Shown: positions 26,180 to 48,215 of the stretch, in pieces
How the letters are laid out: each line of letters starts with the position of its first letter
Position numbering within the stretch: the stretch's first letter is position 1
Assembly (NCBI GenBank): GCA_036417435.1
Contig: CM070902.1
Location: 135,459,886-135,523,885, forward strand
Length of the DNA stretch: 64,000 bases
Source: Inia geoffrensis
Taxonomy: Eukaryota > Chordata > Mammalia > Artiodactyla > Iniidae
Reading direction: 5' to 3'
The notes under the pieces: generated by a model
What the model saw: only the letters and a program-made list of their open reading frames with translations
Told to the model about the DNA's origin: nothing
Database searches by the model: none
Program-made: the position numbers and the translations under genes

Positions 26180-26840
26180 GAAGACTTTTTTATCACAGTA
26201 AAATAGACATAACATAAAATTTACCATCTTAACTATTTTTTAAGTGTATGACACAGTCGTGTTAAGTACATTCACATTGTTGTGTAATCAACCTGCAGAA
26301 CACTTTTCATCCTGCAAAACTGAAACTCTTTACCCAGTAAGCAACAACTTCCCATTTCCCCCTCCCCCCAGCCCCTGGCAATCACTCTTCTGCTTTATGT
26401 CTCTTTGAATTTGACTATTCTGGGTACCTCATGTAAGTGAAATCATACAATATTTTATTTTTTGTGTCACTTTTTAAAAATTTCACTTAGTGTAATATCC
26501 TCAAGGTTCATCCATGTTATAGCACTTGAAAGGATTTCCTTCCTTTTTATGGCTAATATCCCATTTTATGTATAGACCACATTTTGCTTATCCATTCATC
26601 CACTGATGAACATTTGGATTGCTTCCACCCCTTGGCTATTATGGACAATGCTGATATGAACATGGATGTACAAGTATCTCTCCAAGACTCTGCTTTCAAT
26701 TTTCCAAATATAATACCCGGAAGTGGAATTGCTGAATCATATGGTAATTTTATTTTCAATTTTTCAGGGAGTATGGGAGAGCTTTTACTGAAACTATTAC
26801 CTAGAAACTTTGGAGTTTTCAGAGGTTTTTACAAATAAGT
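26180..26840 (-). mobile_element. old L1M 3'-end fragment
   Basis: ACAGTAAAATAGACATAACA, then CATCTTAACTATTTTTTAAG, CCCCTGGCAATCACTCTTCT, GTGTAATATCCTCAAGGTTC and GGAATTGCTGAATCATATGG follow the order of the complement of an L1MB/L1MC-type 3' region ending in the ORF2 C terminus. An open segment at 26553-26759 (LPYDSAIPLPGI) is the decayed ORF2 end. Confidence 0.8.
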
Positions 26841-28969
26841 AGGTATTGCAGTAGATGTTTTTGCAATGTTATATTTATTTGGAAATTTGATTGTAAAATG
26901 AAAGCAAAGTGTGTGAATGGCCCCTGAGCCTGGGTATGGTATCTTGCTCCAGGGCTGGCATTCCTTCAGTCTTAGAGCTCCCCCACATTCACTGACCACA
27001 AAGCTCTGCACTGGTTGGCAGTGTTAGAATGAGAGGCTGACTACTTTAGGTTACTTTTAATTGATTTTAGTTCTTGCTAAATAAAATAACTCAGCTTTTT
27101 GATGCTTCCTCTCTAACCTGCCAGTAAAGACATGGACCCCCCCACACACTTAGTAATGAAATGTAATATTAATCCCTTCTGGCTAAGCTTTGTACTTATT
27201 CTTCCTTCTTTGTGTATTTGGATTTACTTCCAATATCATTTATATATCAGTTCTCTAAAACAATCTTCAGAGCTTAATGTCACTTTCACTGTTTTCTCTA
27301 TATACATATTAGGTCTGTTTACATTATGATAAACTTGCCACATTCCTATATGGTTTGTGTTCTGATTACCTTAAATTCTGTAATAAATCAGCATTATCAT
27401 TACCAAACATATTTATTACATGTCCACGCTTTAAATCAAGAAGAGACTACTTTTCCTTTTCTTTTTTTTATGAATTACTGACTTTGGTGTTCTTTTTCTC
27501 ATGGTACCTAAGGTTACTGGCATAACATCAATGAACTTATCCACTTTTTATCTTCAACCATATATATTTCTTCAACTATATTTATACTAATTGATAAAGT
27601 AATAGATACTGCTGGAGAAAATGTTACACAAATAACATAAAATAACTCAAACTCTTATTTGTGCTCACCATCATTACTGTTATGTGGATGTAGTTGAAGA
27701 GGTATAATTAAAATTAACACCAATAGAGAAGATTTATTGTGCTGGTATTGCAATTAGGATTAAAATAAATAAACTGGAAAAACATGTAAACAAAGATCAT
27801 GGAGGTCATTGATATGATATGTAGGTCAACAACCATGGCATTTACTGTGTGAGACTACATTGTATATATCTATTGTTTTATCCCTAATACCAGGTGCATA
27901 ATATTTAATATATAAGTAATATGTAATTCATAAATAGGTACTGGTGGAATCAATCCTAAAATTGGTCATTTTTATTCATTTTACCCATGAGGTATTTACA
28001 CTTTGTGTATCATATAAAATGTTTAAAGCTCTAATTTTTACGAAGTAACCAGTGAATATGCTATAAATTAAAATTTAAAGAGATTATTGTTTAACTGTTA
28101 AAGGAACAGAGTGAGTTTTATATACAGGGAAATACCCACTGTCCTATATCCTTTTAATTACTGATCATATGTAATTTTTTCAACAGTGTCTCTCTTGTTT
28201 TCTTTGTACTGTAATTTTCCAAAGCAGTAATTTCTTCAAAATAGTAATTAAAAACCCATTTTAATTAACCTTCTTATTTTTTATACTGGTATGGCTTCTG
28301 ATATGAAGCAACGTGATTCTTTTTCTATTAATTAATTTTTTATGGCAAGCAGCTACTTTCTTCATTGTATGTTCTCACTCCCTTTCCTCTTCTAACTTAG
28401 CCTTTTCCCCCCTTCCAAAATAATTCATGAGTTGCAAGCATTTCATTCTGTGCTGCTCAAGCAGGTGAAGATAGATAGGTTGACTTGCCGAGACCTTTGG
28501 TTATTTTTCCTACAGTTTTGTTGTTTGTTCAGTTTTGCTTACCCTTTTCTCAAGTTGTACACCCTGAGAGTTTTAGATGTTATTTTATATGTCCCCTTAA
28601 CCAATGAATAGACTTTGGCCATCTGGAAATGTTCTCATATGTATAGAGAACTCTGATTTTGAAGGGACTGTATTAAAGACTGAGAGAAGAAGGTATGTTA
28701 TAGCTGGTCAGATTGGTCTTGCCACCCCAGTGACTAATTTTGTTCCTAGTGAGACTGCTAGCTCTCCCTCACCTCTCTATTTAACAGCTACTGTCTCGAA
28801 AGTATGCTTTAAATAATGAGATATTTTTAATGTTAAATATTTTCCAATTCTTTCTCACAATTCCACACATGAAGAGAATACATTTTTAGGGAAAAATCTG
28901 GATTTATGAGTCACAGTGAGCTCCTACTGATATTAAAATTGCAACCTTCAATCCCGCCACCCCCACTGC

Positions 28970-29197
28970 TCATACTTCCTATCTTGTTTCACTTTGTATT
29001 CTTCCATAGAATGTATTATTTTCTAATATTTTATGATTATTATTTACTTTGTTTATTGTTCCTTTGCTCTCTACCCACCAGTATAAGCTCCAGCAGGGCG
29101 AGGCTCTGTTATTTTGATGAATGATGCATACTAAGCAGTGAGAAGAGTGCACAGCACAGAGCCGGCACTGAATATTTATTGAAGAAATGAATGAATC
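28970..29197 (+). mobile_element. L2 LINE 3' relic
   Basis: The sequence TTTACTTTGTTTATTGTTCC, then AGTATAAGCTCCAGCAGGGC, CACAGCACAGAGCCGGCACT and TATTTATTGAAGAAATGAAT follows the 3' end of L2 in + orientation. Confidence 0.75.
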
Positions 29198-30464
29198 CTG
29201 ATTTGTGATTGGGAAAAGGGCAGCAGCAAATGCAGTACTTAGTTCTAACCAAATCTGCTTCAAAATCTATTTTTTTCTGTTTGTCCTTATGCTGCCTAAT
29301 TTGAAGACTATCATTGTTAATGTATTGACAAACCAGGAAATGACTTCTTCAACCAACTATACCAGAAGTTTCATGCATACAGGTTGTAGTTCATAGAATG
29401 AATGTGTTCCCTGACTTTTGTTCTGTAATAGGAGAATTCCATAAATTAGTGAATTGTATGTTGAATGTTGGTTGACAACATGTGATACTTTTCATGGTTT
29501 ATAATTATAGATGTCAGTGCTTTCCAGCTTCAAATACCTAAAAAGTAGTTGACTCTATTAAGACTTCAGAGTTAGGGCCCATTTTCTATGAAAAAAACAA
29601 AAGCAAGAATTTATTTAGAAATTGTCTTATAATCTATAAAACAATTTGTAAATTTTGTTTTGTTTTTTTGTAGAAGTTTAGGTCTAAAACAAAGGTCTAC
29701 AAGCATTCACTTCTTCATAAAGCCAATAGTCTGAGCTAATATTTGCATTTAGTTGTTTAGGAAAGAGATTGAGTACATCCAGGGTGCACAGGTCAAGAAT
29801 AATGTAAGGTAAAAGGCTCATCTAAACATGCCTGTTACCCTGAGAGGGGCAGCCAGTGCTAGTTCTACAATGGAGTAGTCTTCCCACACAAAGCTATGCT
29901 AACTGTGGATAAAGGATTTCATAGAGTAGGAAGAAATGTAATCCCATGTTATCAGGTTTTGCTTCAGAAAGATATGTGTAACCTAAAATAGTGCAACATT
30001 TGTCAATAATATGAATTCAGCCACTCTATTGATAAAATAATGATTTTTTGGTCAACTATGAGCAATTTTTATAACTATGTTTCAGAACAAATTATGCATT
30101 GTTTATAGCATATCTAGCCCAGATTTCTAATGATAATTATTAGTCTGGATTCTCTTAAATTCTATTTTCCAAAGAATTACTACTTGTATTTTTATTTTAT
30201 TTTAAAAGGCAGTTAACTTCTATTGATCCTAGTGCATGTGGATACACTTTTTCATAGATTTTTTTCCTCTATCTCTCTACCAGAATAATACATCCTTTAT
30301 TCACGGACAGTGTAGATATTACCGTACACACTCAACAGAAATGCTCTCTTTTGGTATAAGTAGTATGGCCATGTTAGTACTATGGCACTGAGAATACATG
30401 ATACCTTTTTATAGAAATTGTTTTGTCTATTAATGAGATAGATCACATATTTTTACTATTACAG

Positions 30465-30660
30465 ATTGAGAGACATGACAACTGTGCCTATGACTACCTA
30501 GAAGTTCGAGATGGAACCAGTGAAAATAGCCCTTTAATAGGGCGTTTTTGTGGTTATGATAAACCTGAAGATATCAGATCTACCTCCAATACCTTGTGGA
30601 TGAAGTTTGTTTCTGATGGAACTGTGAACAAAGCAGGGTTCGCTGCCAATTTTTTTAAAG
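30465..30660 (+). CDS. TLL1: TLL1 exon D: CUB2, second half
   Basis: The 196-nt exon runs from the acceptor TTTTTACTATTACAG to the donor AAAG|GTAATT, phase 0 to phase 1. It encodes [20 protein letters not shown], then [20 protein letters not shown] and [20 protein letters not shown], ending ANFFK. It holds the second conserved cysteine pair of CUB2 (DNCAYD and RFCG). The acidic residues of the CUB calcium site are visible here (YDYLEVRDG and the VSDG loop). It matches TLL1 closely. It is far from its neighbours, 9.2 kb after exon C. Confidence 0.96.
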
Positions 30661-36269
<5,609 letters not shown>

Positions 36270-37336
36270 TAAATTGTATGCTATCCATTCTTCCCAGTTT
36301 TCTGTAAATGAACTTGGAGATATATAGAATGCATGAACATTTATCCTAGTTTAATACTTTTTTAAAATTAGGATATTAATAAGAATGACCCTGATGAAAT
36401 GCACCTCTCAAACACTTAGATCTTACATAAATTCTAATCAAATATTTCAAAGGCTAGTAAAAATAACACAAAATTCTTATGGTAATATTTTCACACAGTG
36501 ACTTTATAAGTAGATAGCGATAATAATACCAGACTTCCAAAAAGTGGCAGACTTTTTCAAAATTATCTTTGTCTTTGGAATATGTGGCCTCATTTTAGCA
36601 ACATATTTTTTATTCTTACTGCTTAGCAACATGTTCATTATTCCTCTTCTTACTATTATATATTCATTCTTTTTATTAAGCAGACATTAAAAATCATACT
36701 TTACCTCATCATTATAGAGATGATTGCAGTAAGAGACCTAGAAATATGGAAAGTATAATTTTACTAAAAATAATATATTATTGGCTACATTTAGCAGTTG
36801 ACATGTCTACATTTGGAATTTAATGTTTAGTTGAACCAACTCACATTAAAAATTCCCTCTAAAAGAGCTGAAGTTTGATTAAAGGTCCCTAAATTTTAAG
36901 AAACTAGATAGAAACATCAGTGAAATGCCCTTATTTTCCCAATTTCAAAATTGTTCCTTTTAAAAATATTACTCTGAAACTTCAAAATTAGATAAAATTG
37001 TAATAAGGCTTGCTAGATGTAGCAATCTATTCTGCCTGAAAGACTGGCAAGCAATGTAAAGCAACTGAATTCCAATTATGTTTTAATATCAGGTAATTTA
37101 GATTGAGTTAATTCAAAGTCTATTTATTCCATTCCCCATGTATTTAAGATTAATGAGATTTACAGTGCCTGGGGTTTGTTTGGGGCCTTCAGTGTAATTG
37201 AAATTAATGGTTCACAAGTTCCATTGAGGTCCAAGTCATATAGGAAAGTATATTTAAAATACAATGGATCTTGGCTCCCTTGTTCTCATTCTCTTCCTTC
37301 CCTCAGATTTAATTGCCTTTTAAAAGTTCTTCTCAG

Positions 37337-37614
37337 ATATAGAAAACAAACTAGTGGTTATCAGTAAGGAGAGGGAAGGGGGAGAGAGGCAAGATAAGGG
37401 GAAGAGATTAAGAGGTAAAAACTATTATGTATAAAATAAATAAGCTGCAAGGATGTAATGTGCAGGGAATATAGCCAATATTTTATAATAACTTTAAATG
37501 GAGTATAATCTATAAAAATATTGAATCACAGTGTTGTTTACTTGAAACTAATACAACATTGTAAATCAACTATACCTCAATATAAATAAATAAATAAATA
37601 AATAATAAAAATTA
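37337..37614 (+). mobile_element. L1 3'-end fragment with short target duplication
   Basis: AACAAACTAGTGGTTATCAG, then AAGGGGAAGAGATTAAGAGG, GGAATATAGCCAATATTTTA and CAACTATACCTCAATATAAA follow an L1 3'UTR in + orientation, ending in an AAAT-rich tail (37581-37606). A possible 7-bp duplication TTCTCAG flanks it (37330-37336 and 37615-37621). It is 5'-truncated. Confidence 0.8.
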
Positions 37615-38725
37615 TTCTCAGGCATTCATTTAAGATTTGTTATTCAAAGTAGCATTTTAATATACTATTTCAATGAAAGGAAGACTTCCTTAGACTTTAC
37701 TATTCTATAAATATTATGCAGTTTACAAATTTTAGGTGATCCAGTGTTTAGCAATAAGGCTTATCTTAGAACCACCTAAATATTTATTTTAAAAATTAAA
37801 ATTATAAGGTGAATAGATTTTATTATATTATTAATATTTAGGATCCTATACTTTAATCACTCATTTTATTTAATAAAACTTTTTTAAAAAGATGCATGCT
37901 ACATATACTGGTGACAAAGTATAAGTAAATTTAAAGTTCCTCAGAGTATTTAAAATTTGTTATCAGATATTTCTGTTCAGGCAAAACTTCCTAAATTCTA
38001 AAGACAGGTTATTAGCCTGTGTCTTCAGGACAATAATATTGTTAAGTAAACTGAACAATGAAGTTCAGGGAAAATTAAACCCCAAACTCTCATGTTGTAG
38101 CTATCATTCTGAGAACCTATTATGCAGGCATACATTATCTCTTTAATAGTCAAAGTAAAACTGTAATATTCTAAGTGTTCGGTGTCACAAAGTATTTAAC
38201 CCCAGTTCATCTTGGGTTCTGTTCTCTTAACCATAAGAGATGATCACATCCTTTGCAAATAGCATTAGTTATGTGTTATGTTCAACATATCTGTGACCTG
38301 GAAAAAAATAGATATACTTTTAACTTCTTTATTAGATTATTATTTTGTAAAGTCCAAGATGACTAAGTATAAACATTCAGTGTTTTCTTTTTGATTCATT
38401 GAAAAGTCTTGGCAGTTTGTCAGATTCATATTTAAAATACTATAGTCCTGGATAAGTAATTAGATCTATTTTACATTTAAATTCTTGGGAGTTTCTGCTA
38501 GTGGGGAAGATGTTTGCTCAGGAAAAGGGAAGATAAAAACATATTTGTTTTGTACAATAAAGAGATGGCAGTGTTACTTAATGTTCTGATTATGGTCATC
38601 TTACCAAAACATAATTTACAAAAGATCACCCATTATACTATATAGATTCTATTCACATTGAAAATGTCATTTTAGAGTTCTAATAATGCTATAAGTGTAA
38701 TTGTGTGTTAAAAGTCAGATAACTC

Positions 38726-38915
38726 GGGCTTCCCTGGTGGCGCAGTGGTTGAGAGTTCGCCTGCCGATGCAGGGGACGCGGGTTCGTGCCCCGGTCTGGG
38801 AAGATCCCACATGCCGCGGAGCGGCTGGGCCCGTGAGCCATGGCCGCTGAGCCTGCGCGTCCGGAGCCTGTGCTCCGCAACGGGAGAGACCACAACAGTG
38901 GGAGGCCCGCGTACC

Positions 38916-38942
<27 letters not shown>
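38726..38942 (+). mobile_element. young CHR SINE (CHR-2-like)
   Basis: A full-length + strand SINE starting GGGCTTCCCTGGTGGCGCAG, with polymerase III box-like motifs in the tRNA-derived head (TGGCGCAGTGG and GGTTCGTGCC), a central unit, GGCCCGCGTACCGC and a run of about 27 A. It is flanked by a 16-bp target duplication (38710-38725 and 38943-38958) differing at one base. It is the least diverged SINE in the window and points to a cetacean or hippo genome. Confidence 0.96.
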
Positions 38943-38949
<7 letters not shown>

Positions 38950-39129
38950 AAATAACTCATCGTATCTATTAGAAAGTAGGCATGTAAACCATGGGGATAT
39001 TGTATTTCACAAACAAAATTGAAGGATTTTTTTATGTTAAAATTCACTCTTGGGGATTTGATAAAACACATTACTGCATAAATTGTGACAAATTCTTTAG
39101 AAATAAATTTAGCATAGGAATCAAGAATT

Positions 39130-39480
39130 ATTACAATGACTAATCTGTTTGCTCAGAAATTCAATTCTTGGGACTCTCATATAGAAATATTTCAAAATCT
39201 GCAAGAAAAATTTTCAATATACTGTGATAGTGACAGAAATTTTAAACAACCTTCAAATGCACTGTGTGAGCTCTTCCATACCATAAAGATGGTTTAATGA
39301 TTTCATGGTGTAAAAAGTTGTATATGATAAAATATTAATGGAAATCTAGATATAAAGCTATATGTGCACTGTGCATACAGCTAAGCACGTGGGTAGGAAC
39401 AGATCTGAACGATGCTATTTAAAAATCCCAAGAATGTTTGTGTTAAGGTGAAAAGATAGTGCAGTGTAGTTTCTCCACAA
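39130..39480 (+). mobile_element. possible old L1M 3' fragment
   Basis: AATTCAATTCTTGGGACTCT, then ATAGAAATATTTCAAAATCT and CAACCTTCAAATGCACTGTG recall the part of L1M 3' regions that follows ORF2. Divergence is high and the call is weak. Confidence 0.35.
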
Positions 39481-39809
39481 TTTTTCCCAGTTTTCAGCTG
39501 ATTTAAATATAAAAATAACTTTAAAAGGAAAACACACATCATATTTCTACCTATCTTTTACCCCAAATATTTTCTAGATTTGTAAACATTACCTAATAGA
39601 CTTTGATCTTTGAGAGTGAAATTTTTAAATCCATCTATTTGTTAATTAGTTAATAAATATTAATACAAATTAATAATATTAATGCAAATGTTTTGAATTG
39701 AGTTAAAGCTTCTAATTTTTATTTTTATAGTTAATTATAATATCTTATAGACAATTGAATAAATGTTTGCTGTATTGTGTATGTTAATCCAGAAACATTT
39801 GATGGAGAC

Positions 39810-39952
39810 AAACTTTTTTTTTTAACATCTTTATTGGAGTATAATTGCTTTACATTGGTGTGTTAGTTTCTGCTGTATAACAAAGTGAATCAGCTATACA
39901 TATACATATATCCCAATATCTCCTCCCTCTTGTGTCTCCCTCCCACCCTGTC
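39810..39952 (-). mobile_element. short L1 3'-end insertion
   Basis: Starts with a T run, then AACATCTTTATTGGAGTATA and GTGTTAGTTTCTGCTGTATA, the same 3' end as L1 copies 2 and 3. Only about 140 bp inserted. A probable 7-bp duplication TGGAGAC flanks it (39803-39809 and 39953-39959). Confidence 0.85.
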
Positions 39953-42900
39953 TGGAGACTTAATCTTAAGTGGTTCTGTTTATAACCAGTTTTCTAAAAA
40001 GTTTAGAAGTGATTATGAATTTATGAAAGCATAATGAGAAATATACCATGTTTAGCTATTTTTTCAGCATACTTTTTCCCAGAAATATTATCAAGAAATT
40101 CAATTTAAAAAGAAACAATATTTATTATAAGTGATTTCATATATTTTGTAAAGGAAAGCTATTTAAAAATAACTTCTAAAAAAAAAAATAACTTCTAGCT
40201 GTCTTGCAACTAAGTGATACATCAAGGAAGAAAAAACACGAGGAAATGTATTTAGATTTTTAATGAATATAATGAAATAAACTGTAGCATTATTTTAAAA
40301 ACTACAATTATTTAATGAAATAATCATACTGAGATTTTACTTATTTTTGCATGTAGCCTCTGATTTTAAATAAGCACTTTATAGACCTAAGAAATGGAAT
40401 TGGAAGAATGACACTAAGAACTTATTAGCAAAATAATTAATACAGACTTCTGTCACTTCCATGCACATCAAAGCAAGAAACCATCACATAAATTCTTATT
40501 TAATGTCTTAAATTAGTCATGAAAAATGCTGTAACTTGAAAATCTAGAAGTGATTGGTTTATACAGCAGAATATCCGCAAGCTCCTCTATAAAAATTAGT
40601 GTCATATAGTTCTGATATTAAGGGTATGTTATAAAGCAATATAATGAAATAATATCAAAGTAAATAAGGAAATTACAACTATAAAAGTAAGGCTATTTGA
40701 ACATGATGTAGAATTACATGTCTATTAATTTTTTTATGTAATTCAGAATATAATGGCATAGGCATTTTCTAGAAGAGATCTGGTTCAACAATATAATACT
40801 GCTATTTTCTTGGAATGAATGAGGTTTGTTTTTAGATTAACAATAATTACTTTACTTTTATGATAGTAAAACCAAACTTAATTTTATGTGATGTTATATT
40901 TGAACACAAGTATACAAACCTGCATAAGTATACATGATATAGTTTACTTATTTTAAGTGATTAAGCAAAATTAACTGTATTCTACTCAGAACAACATTAT
41001 TTTTCTTTAAATACGTTAAACTTAAAGGAAATATTAGTAGGATTTTATGCATGTAAAAGCAGCAACATTTGGGAAACTGGACTTTTAATTTAATCACACT
41101 GTTCATTATTTGGGAATAATGTAACAAATAACTTCAGGCAGTGAGAGCTGTGCATAGACATTCCACCTTCTTTAGGCAACCTGGTAGTGGTGAAAAGACT
41201 CAATGATAACTTGAAGGATAACCTCATTAAATGGCAGTCCCCCTCACAGATAACTTAATGGGAATGTGATCCTTTCCTGATGGACCCAGTGACCTGCACA
41301 GTAGCAGAAATGCAGTAAAACCCAGATTTCTTGATTCCCAGTTTATTTCTGTCTGTAACAAATATAGGAGTCAGATAAAATGATTTGTGTGATATTTCTA
41401 CCTCTGTATTCAAGTGATTTCAACTGACCTGCTCCTCATCTTATATACCTTTCAGTGTTTATAGATATTTCTTTACATTGTTCCTCCTGTACACCATTTC
41501 TTTCATGGAATGGTCATAGGTATTTTTAGAATAAATTCAACCTGATATTATTCTAACAAAACATTAAATATTAGTGTGATTAATTTCAAATAAAGCTCTC
41601 CTATGATTCTGTATCCTGTTCCAAGTTTCATGATAAATGATATTTAAGTATTTGCATGTTTTAGAAAGAGCAAATTGTCTGTCGTTGCTCTCAGTAGAGC
41701 TTATCAGAGGTCTTTTGAAGGTGATTATTTTTTCAACAGTTTTGTGTTGAAACCTGTGTGTGTCTTGTATGCGTGCACACATGCATGGGGTGTATGTGTG
41801 TATGCATGAATGTGTGTGATCTGTTTATTTTATATTTGAGCATTTATTTTAAGTACATCTGCTCATGTGTTTCTGTTCTGGTGCGTGGACCCTTTACATC
41901 TTTTTTCTACAGACAAGGAAGCTTTCTGCAAAGAGAAAATTTTTATTTTTGAATCTTGCAGGAACTTGATACAGGTTGCCACTTCAGTCCCATCCAGTAT
42001 GTATTATTCATAGACTAATGGCCTCTGATAGTCTCAAGGATACTCTGCAGGCCTCTGATGGGAAAATGCCACTTCCTTTTTCCATAATAATGGACCTTTC
42101 CTTCATCTAACATGAAGGAATGGAAATCAGATATGTCCATTCCAAAGAAGGAGGCTAATTTCCACCTGCAAAGATTAAATGTTTTGATTTCTACTCAATA
42201 AAATGTTTGTTTCTCTTACTAATAAAAACTATTTTTTAAATTCCATGCCTATAGTATGAAAATGTTAGAAAATTTCAAATGAATCATTGATAGAATTCTC
42301 AATTATTGAATTTGTTATACAGACTTTCTGAGAAATTTTTAAAACTCTGCAACCTCCTTCCTTCTCTCTTTCTTTGGATTTTCATTGTTCAAAATAGTAG
42401 TAGTTTGTGTCCTAAGAGGAAAAAAGGAAAGAAAGTGAAAACAGAATTATATTTGCTAATAGTTTTTTTTTTTCCTTAAGTTTGATGACCTTTTATAATA
42501 AGTTCAGAATATATTTGTGGAACTCATCTTTTATGATATTAAGTTAAATAAATAGCTTTCTTTGTGTGATATTAAAAAGTCTGGATAATTCCAAGTATTC
42601 CGATGTTTACTAAAATTTTGTCTTTTCATATTGACTATTTGGCATATGCCAGCACAATTTTAAATGCTACTTTGCTGGGGATGATGACTTTTATCTGCTG
42701 CTTTTAATTTCTATTTCGATTTGTCCAATTTTGAATTTTAGCTAAGCTTTAGATTAACCTATACATATATTCTAGCAGTGTATTTGATAACTCAATTTTA
42801 ACATGACATCGCTTGTATTAAGAAATGTTTGATGCAGGGAAGAAGACAGGAAACATTTATCAACTGGAACACTGAAAAATAATAGATACTTAGACAATAT

Positions 42901-44095
42901 GACTCTACAAAATCTTCATGCTCCTCCTCCTCTTCTTCCTCATTTTATTCTTCTTCCTCTAAAAATTGTTTTTCCAGCACAATAGAAATAGGAAAAACTG
43001 GCTACAAAAAACTACTATTCAAATATTAATGGTTTCACTTTCAACTTTATTTCTCTTTACTTACCATTACCGCAAGTCAGATTATGTTCTATCAGATCTA
43101 AAAAAAATAACTCTCCTTACAAATATCACCTAGCAACATGAGATTTCCACTAGAATGAAGTTTAAATGTTAGAAATATTTTATGTTTTGGAATTGTTTTC
43201 ATTATAAAATGACTGTAGGTTTAAAAATTCAGCAATACTAACTTGTGTTCTTTCTTTTAACATTTTTATCTCTCATGTATGGTAGTCTAAACAGATCCAA
43301 ATAAAAGGATGACTCAGGCAGTCCCTGCCCTGATAGGTTTGTCACTGAGCAACCTGTTTACCAGTCAATTGCAAATGTGAACTAATTTTTTCTAAACTAC
43401 TTTACTTACAATTCTTAGATTTCCAACCAACCCTCAAAAATCTGGTTGACCTAGAGTACAACTAAAGTTCACTATATCAGGTTTTAAGTATATCAAGCAA
43501 ACATTAGATAAATATTTTTATAGGAAATATGTGTCTATTTCAGAGTAATTCTAGCACCAGAAATTTTTAAATTGTCTCTTTCCTTTTAACAATGATGAAG
43601 TGTATTTCTGCATCAACTCATGAAGAAGTATTTTTCCAAAGCATCTTAAGAGCCCCTGGAGAGGTGTGTTAAAATAGTAAATTTAAATCATCTACTGCTT
43701 GACTGTCTGAATTAGGAAATGCAAGTAGCTGACAGCATGGTAGTAGGAAGTATGGTTCACCATTCACCCATTCTGCACAACTTACCACATGTAATTTTCA
43801 CTGTTGATACAATTAAGGTAATGGGACTTCCAAATTATGAATTTCTCTAAAATTAATTTTACAAGGCTAATTCTCTATTAATTTCTGATTTCTTATATAT
43901 TTTGATGTTTGATGTTCTCTTAGAGATAAATTTTCTTTATTTTATGCTTTTTATCTCCTCTGCTTAGCCTCCATAGTAAGTATTAAAAGTGTAATGGAAG
44001 TGTTAAGGATAGATAGAGAACACATAAATTGCAGATATATTGATCCTGATATATTTTTTAGAACTTTGGGACTGCCTGTATGTATATGGAATATT

Positions 44096-44152
44096 CTTAT
44101 ATTGCCAATGCATGAACTGGCAATATAAGACATAGCATATATGTGCTATGTC
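44096..44152. repeat. two adjacent perfect hairpins
   Basis: The first has 12-bp arms at 44096-44107 and 44118-44129 (CTTATATTGCCA and its complement) with a 10-nt loop. The second has 9-bp arms at 44129-44137 and 44144-44152 (GACATAGCA and its complement) with a 6-nt loop. They share one base. Confidence 0.85.
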
Positions 44153-45307
44153 GTGTTATCAGTCTACAAAATGGGAAAAAATAGTTGCATTCATAAAAAT
44201 TACTATCAGATCCTTGGATAAAAATGTCTTTCCTAAACCCATCTCCATAGGGGGAATATTGATTTGATTACATAGGCAAAAATAACATTTGCTATTTGTG
44301 TGCCACCATGAGCTCACAAATTCTCACTAGAAAAATCAGTTCACAGTGTAAATTTTGAATTCAGCCTGACCTTTGATGTGACTGACGTGCGTCCTTTTTG
44401 TTCTCTGTGCTGTGGGAGTGGGGAAGGTCTGAGTGAAGTGTCATCATATGTATGTGTCAGGAGCAGAGGCCAGTATTTACTTTAAAGGACAAGCCAGTCA
44501 TGGAATGACAGCTAAGCAACATAATATGTTGGCTGATGCCTCTCACTAAATTGACTGCTAATATAGTTGGGATTTTTTCCCTGTAGTGAATTTGTTGTCT
44601 ATTTCTTAAAGCTCATATTTCCTATTCTAACCTTTACTTCTAGCACACTAAAAGCACTTTTACAGAATTACTTATTAATAAACTGGTCTGCTAGAGGACA
44701 TTAGTTTAAAATACATAAATTGTTTCTTTTTTAAGATAGTCTAATGATGCCTTATTCTGTCTTGAAATATTATAAAATGTTCAGATTTATTAATGCTAAG
44801 CATAACTGCAAAGTTAATGAAAAAAATCAACTACAGTAATTATATTGAGTGATTTTTAAAAAACGATTACACACAAATCTTGGAAATGTGTTTAGCCTCT
44901 GCCTATACACCATGGTTAATATAGTGAAGGATTTCCCTCCACTTAAATGCCATTATTTGCAGGTAATCAAACTGCTCACAATTTTTAATTTATTTTAAAA
45001 ATTGGCTATAAATGTTTAGGATTAGTTGGAAAAAGATTCTTTCATTTCCTTTGCCCTACTCAAAACTTCTCCAGCATAGGAATGAAAGAGGACTACATGT
45101 TGTCACCCTGGTGCAAATGATCTTGGAAACAATTCATGGCACAAGGCTCCAAGCTAAACAAGGAGTGGGTAGAACTAAGACACTATAAATTTTTTGATTT
45201 TTTTTTGTTTGTTTTATGTTGGGAACACGGAAAGCTGTGACTTAGTTTACCCTTTGCTAGTGTTAACCACAACTAAATGACTCTCCTTTGATATCCTTTG
45301 TTTTTAA

Positions 45308-48215
<2,908 letters not shown>

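Larger units (their letters stand above)
21236..30464 (+). other. TLL1: TLL1 intron C-D
   Basis: A GT-AG intron of 9229 bp, AT-rich. Assigned pieces are an L2/MIR-like tail at about 22850-22925, a Tigger-like element (24748-25068), a MIR (25330-25440), L2 pieces (25530-25645, 28970-29197) and an L1M 3' fragment (26180-26840). Stretches 21236-22840, 22930-24740, 26845-28960 and 29200-30460 have nothing I can assign. Open frames in them are short and without domains. Confidence 0.7.

Noticed and set aside
38715..39071. Open frames of 60-118 codons across the SINE in both strands
   Set aside because: They are translations of the GC-rich CHR SINE; the same peptide-like pattern recurs at each SINE copy (2777-3267, 12323-12861).
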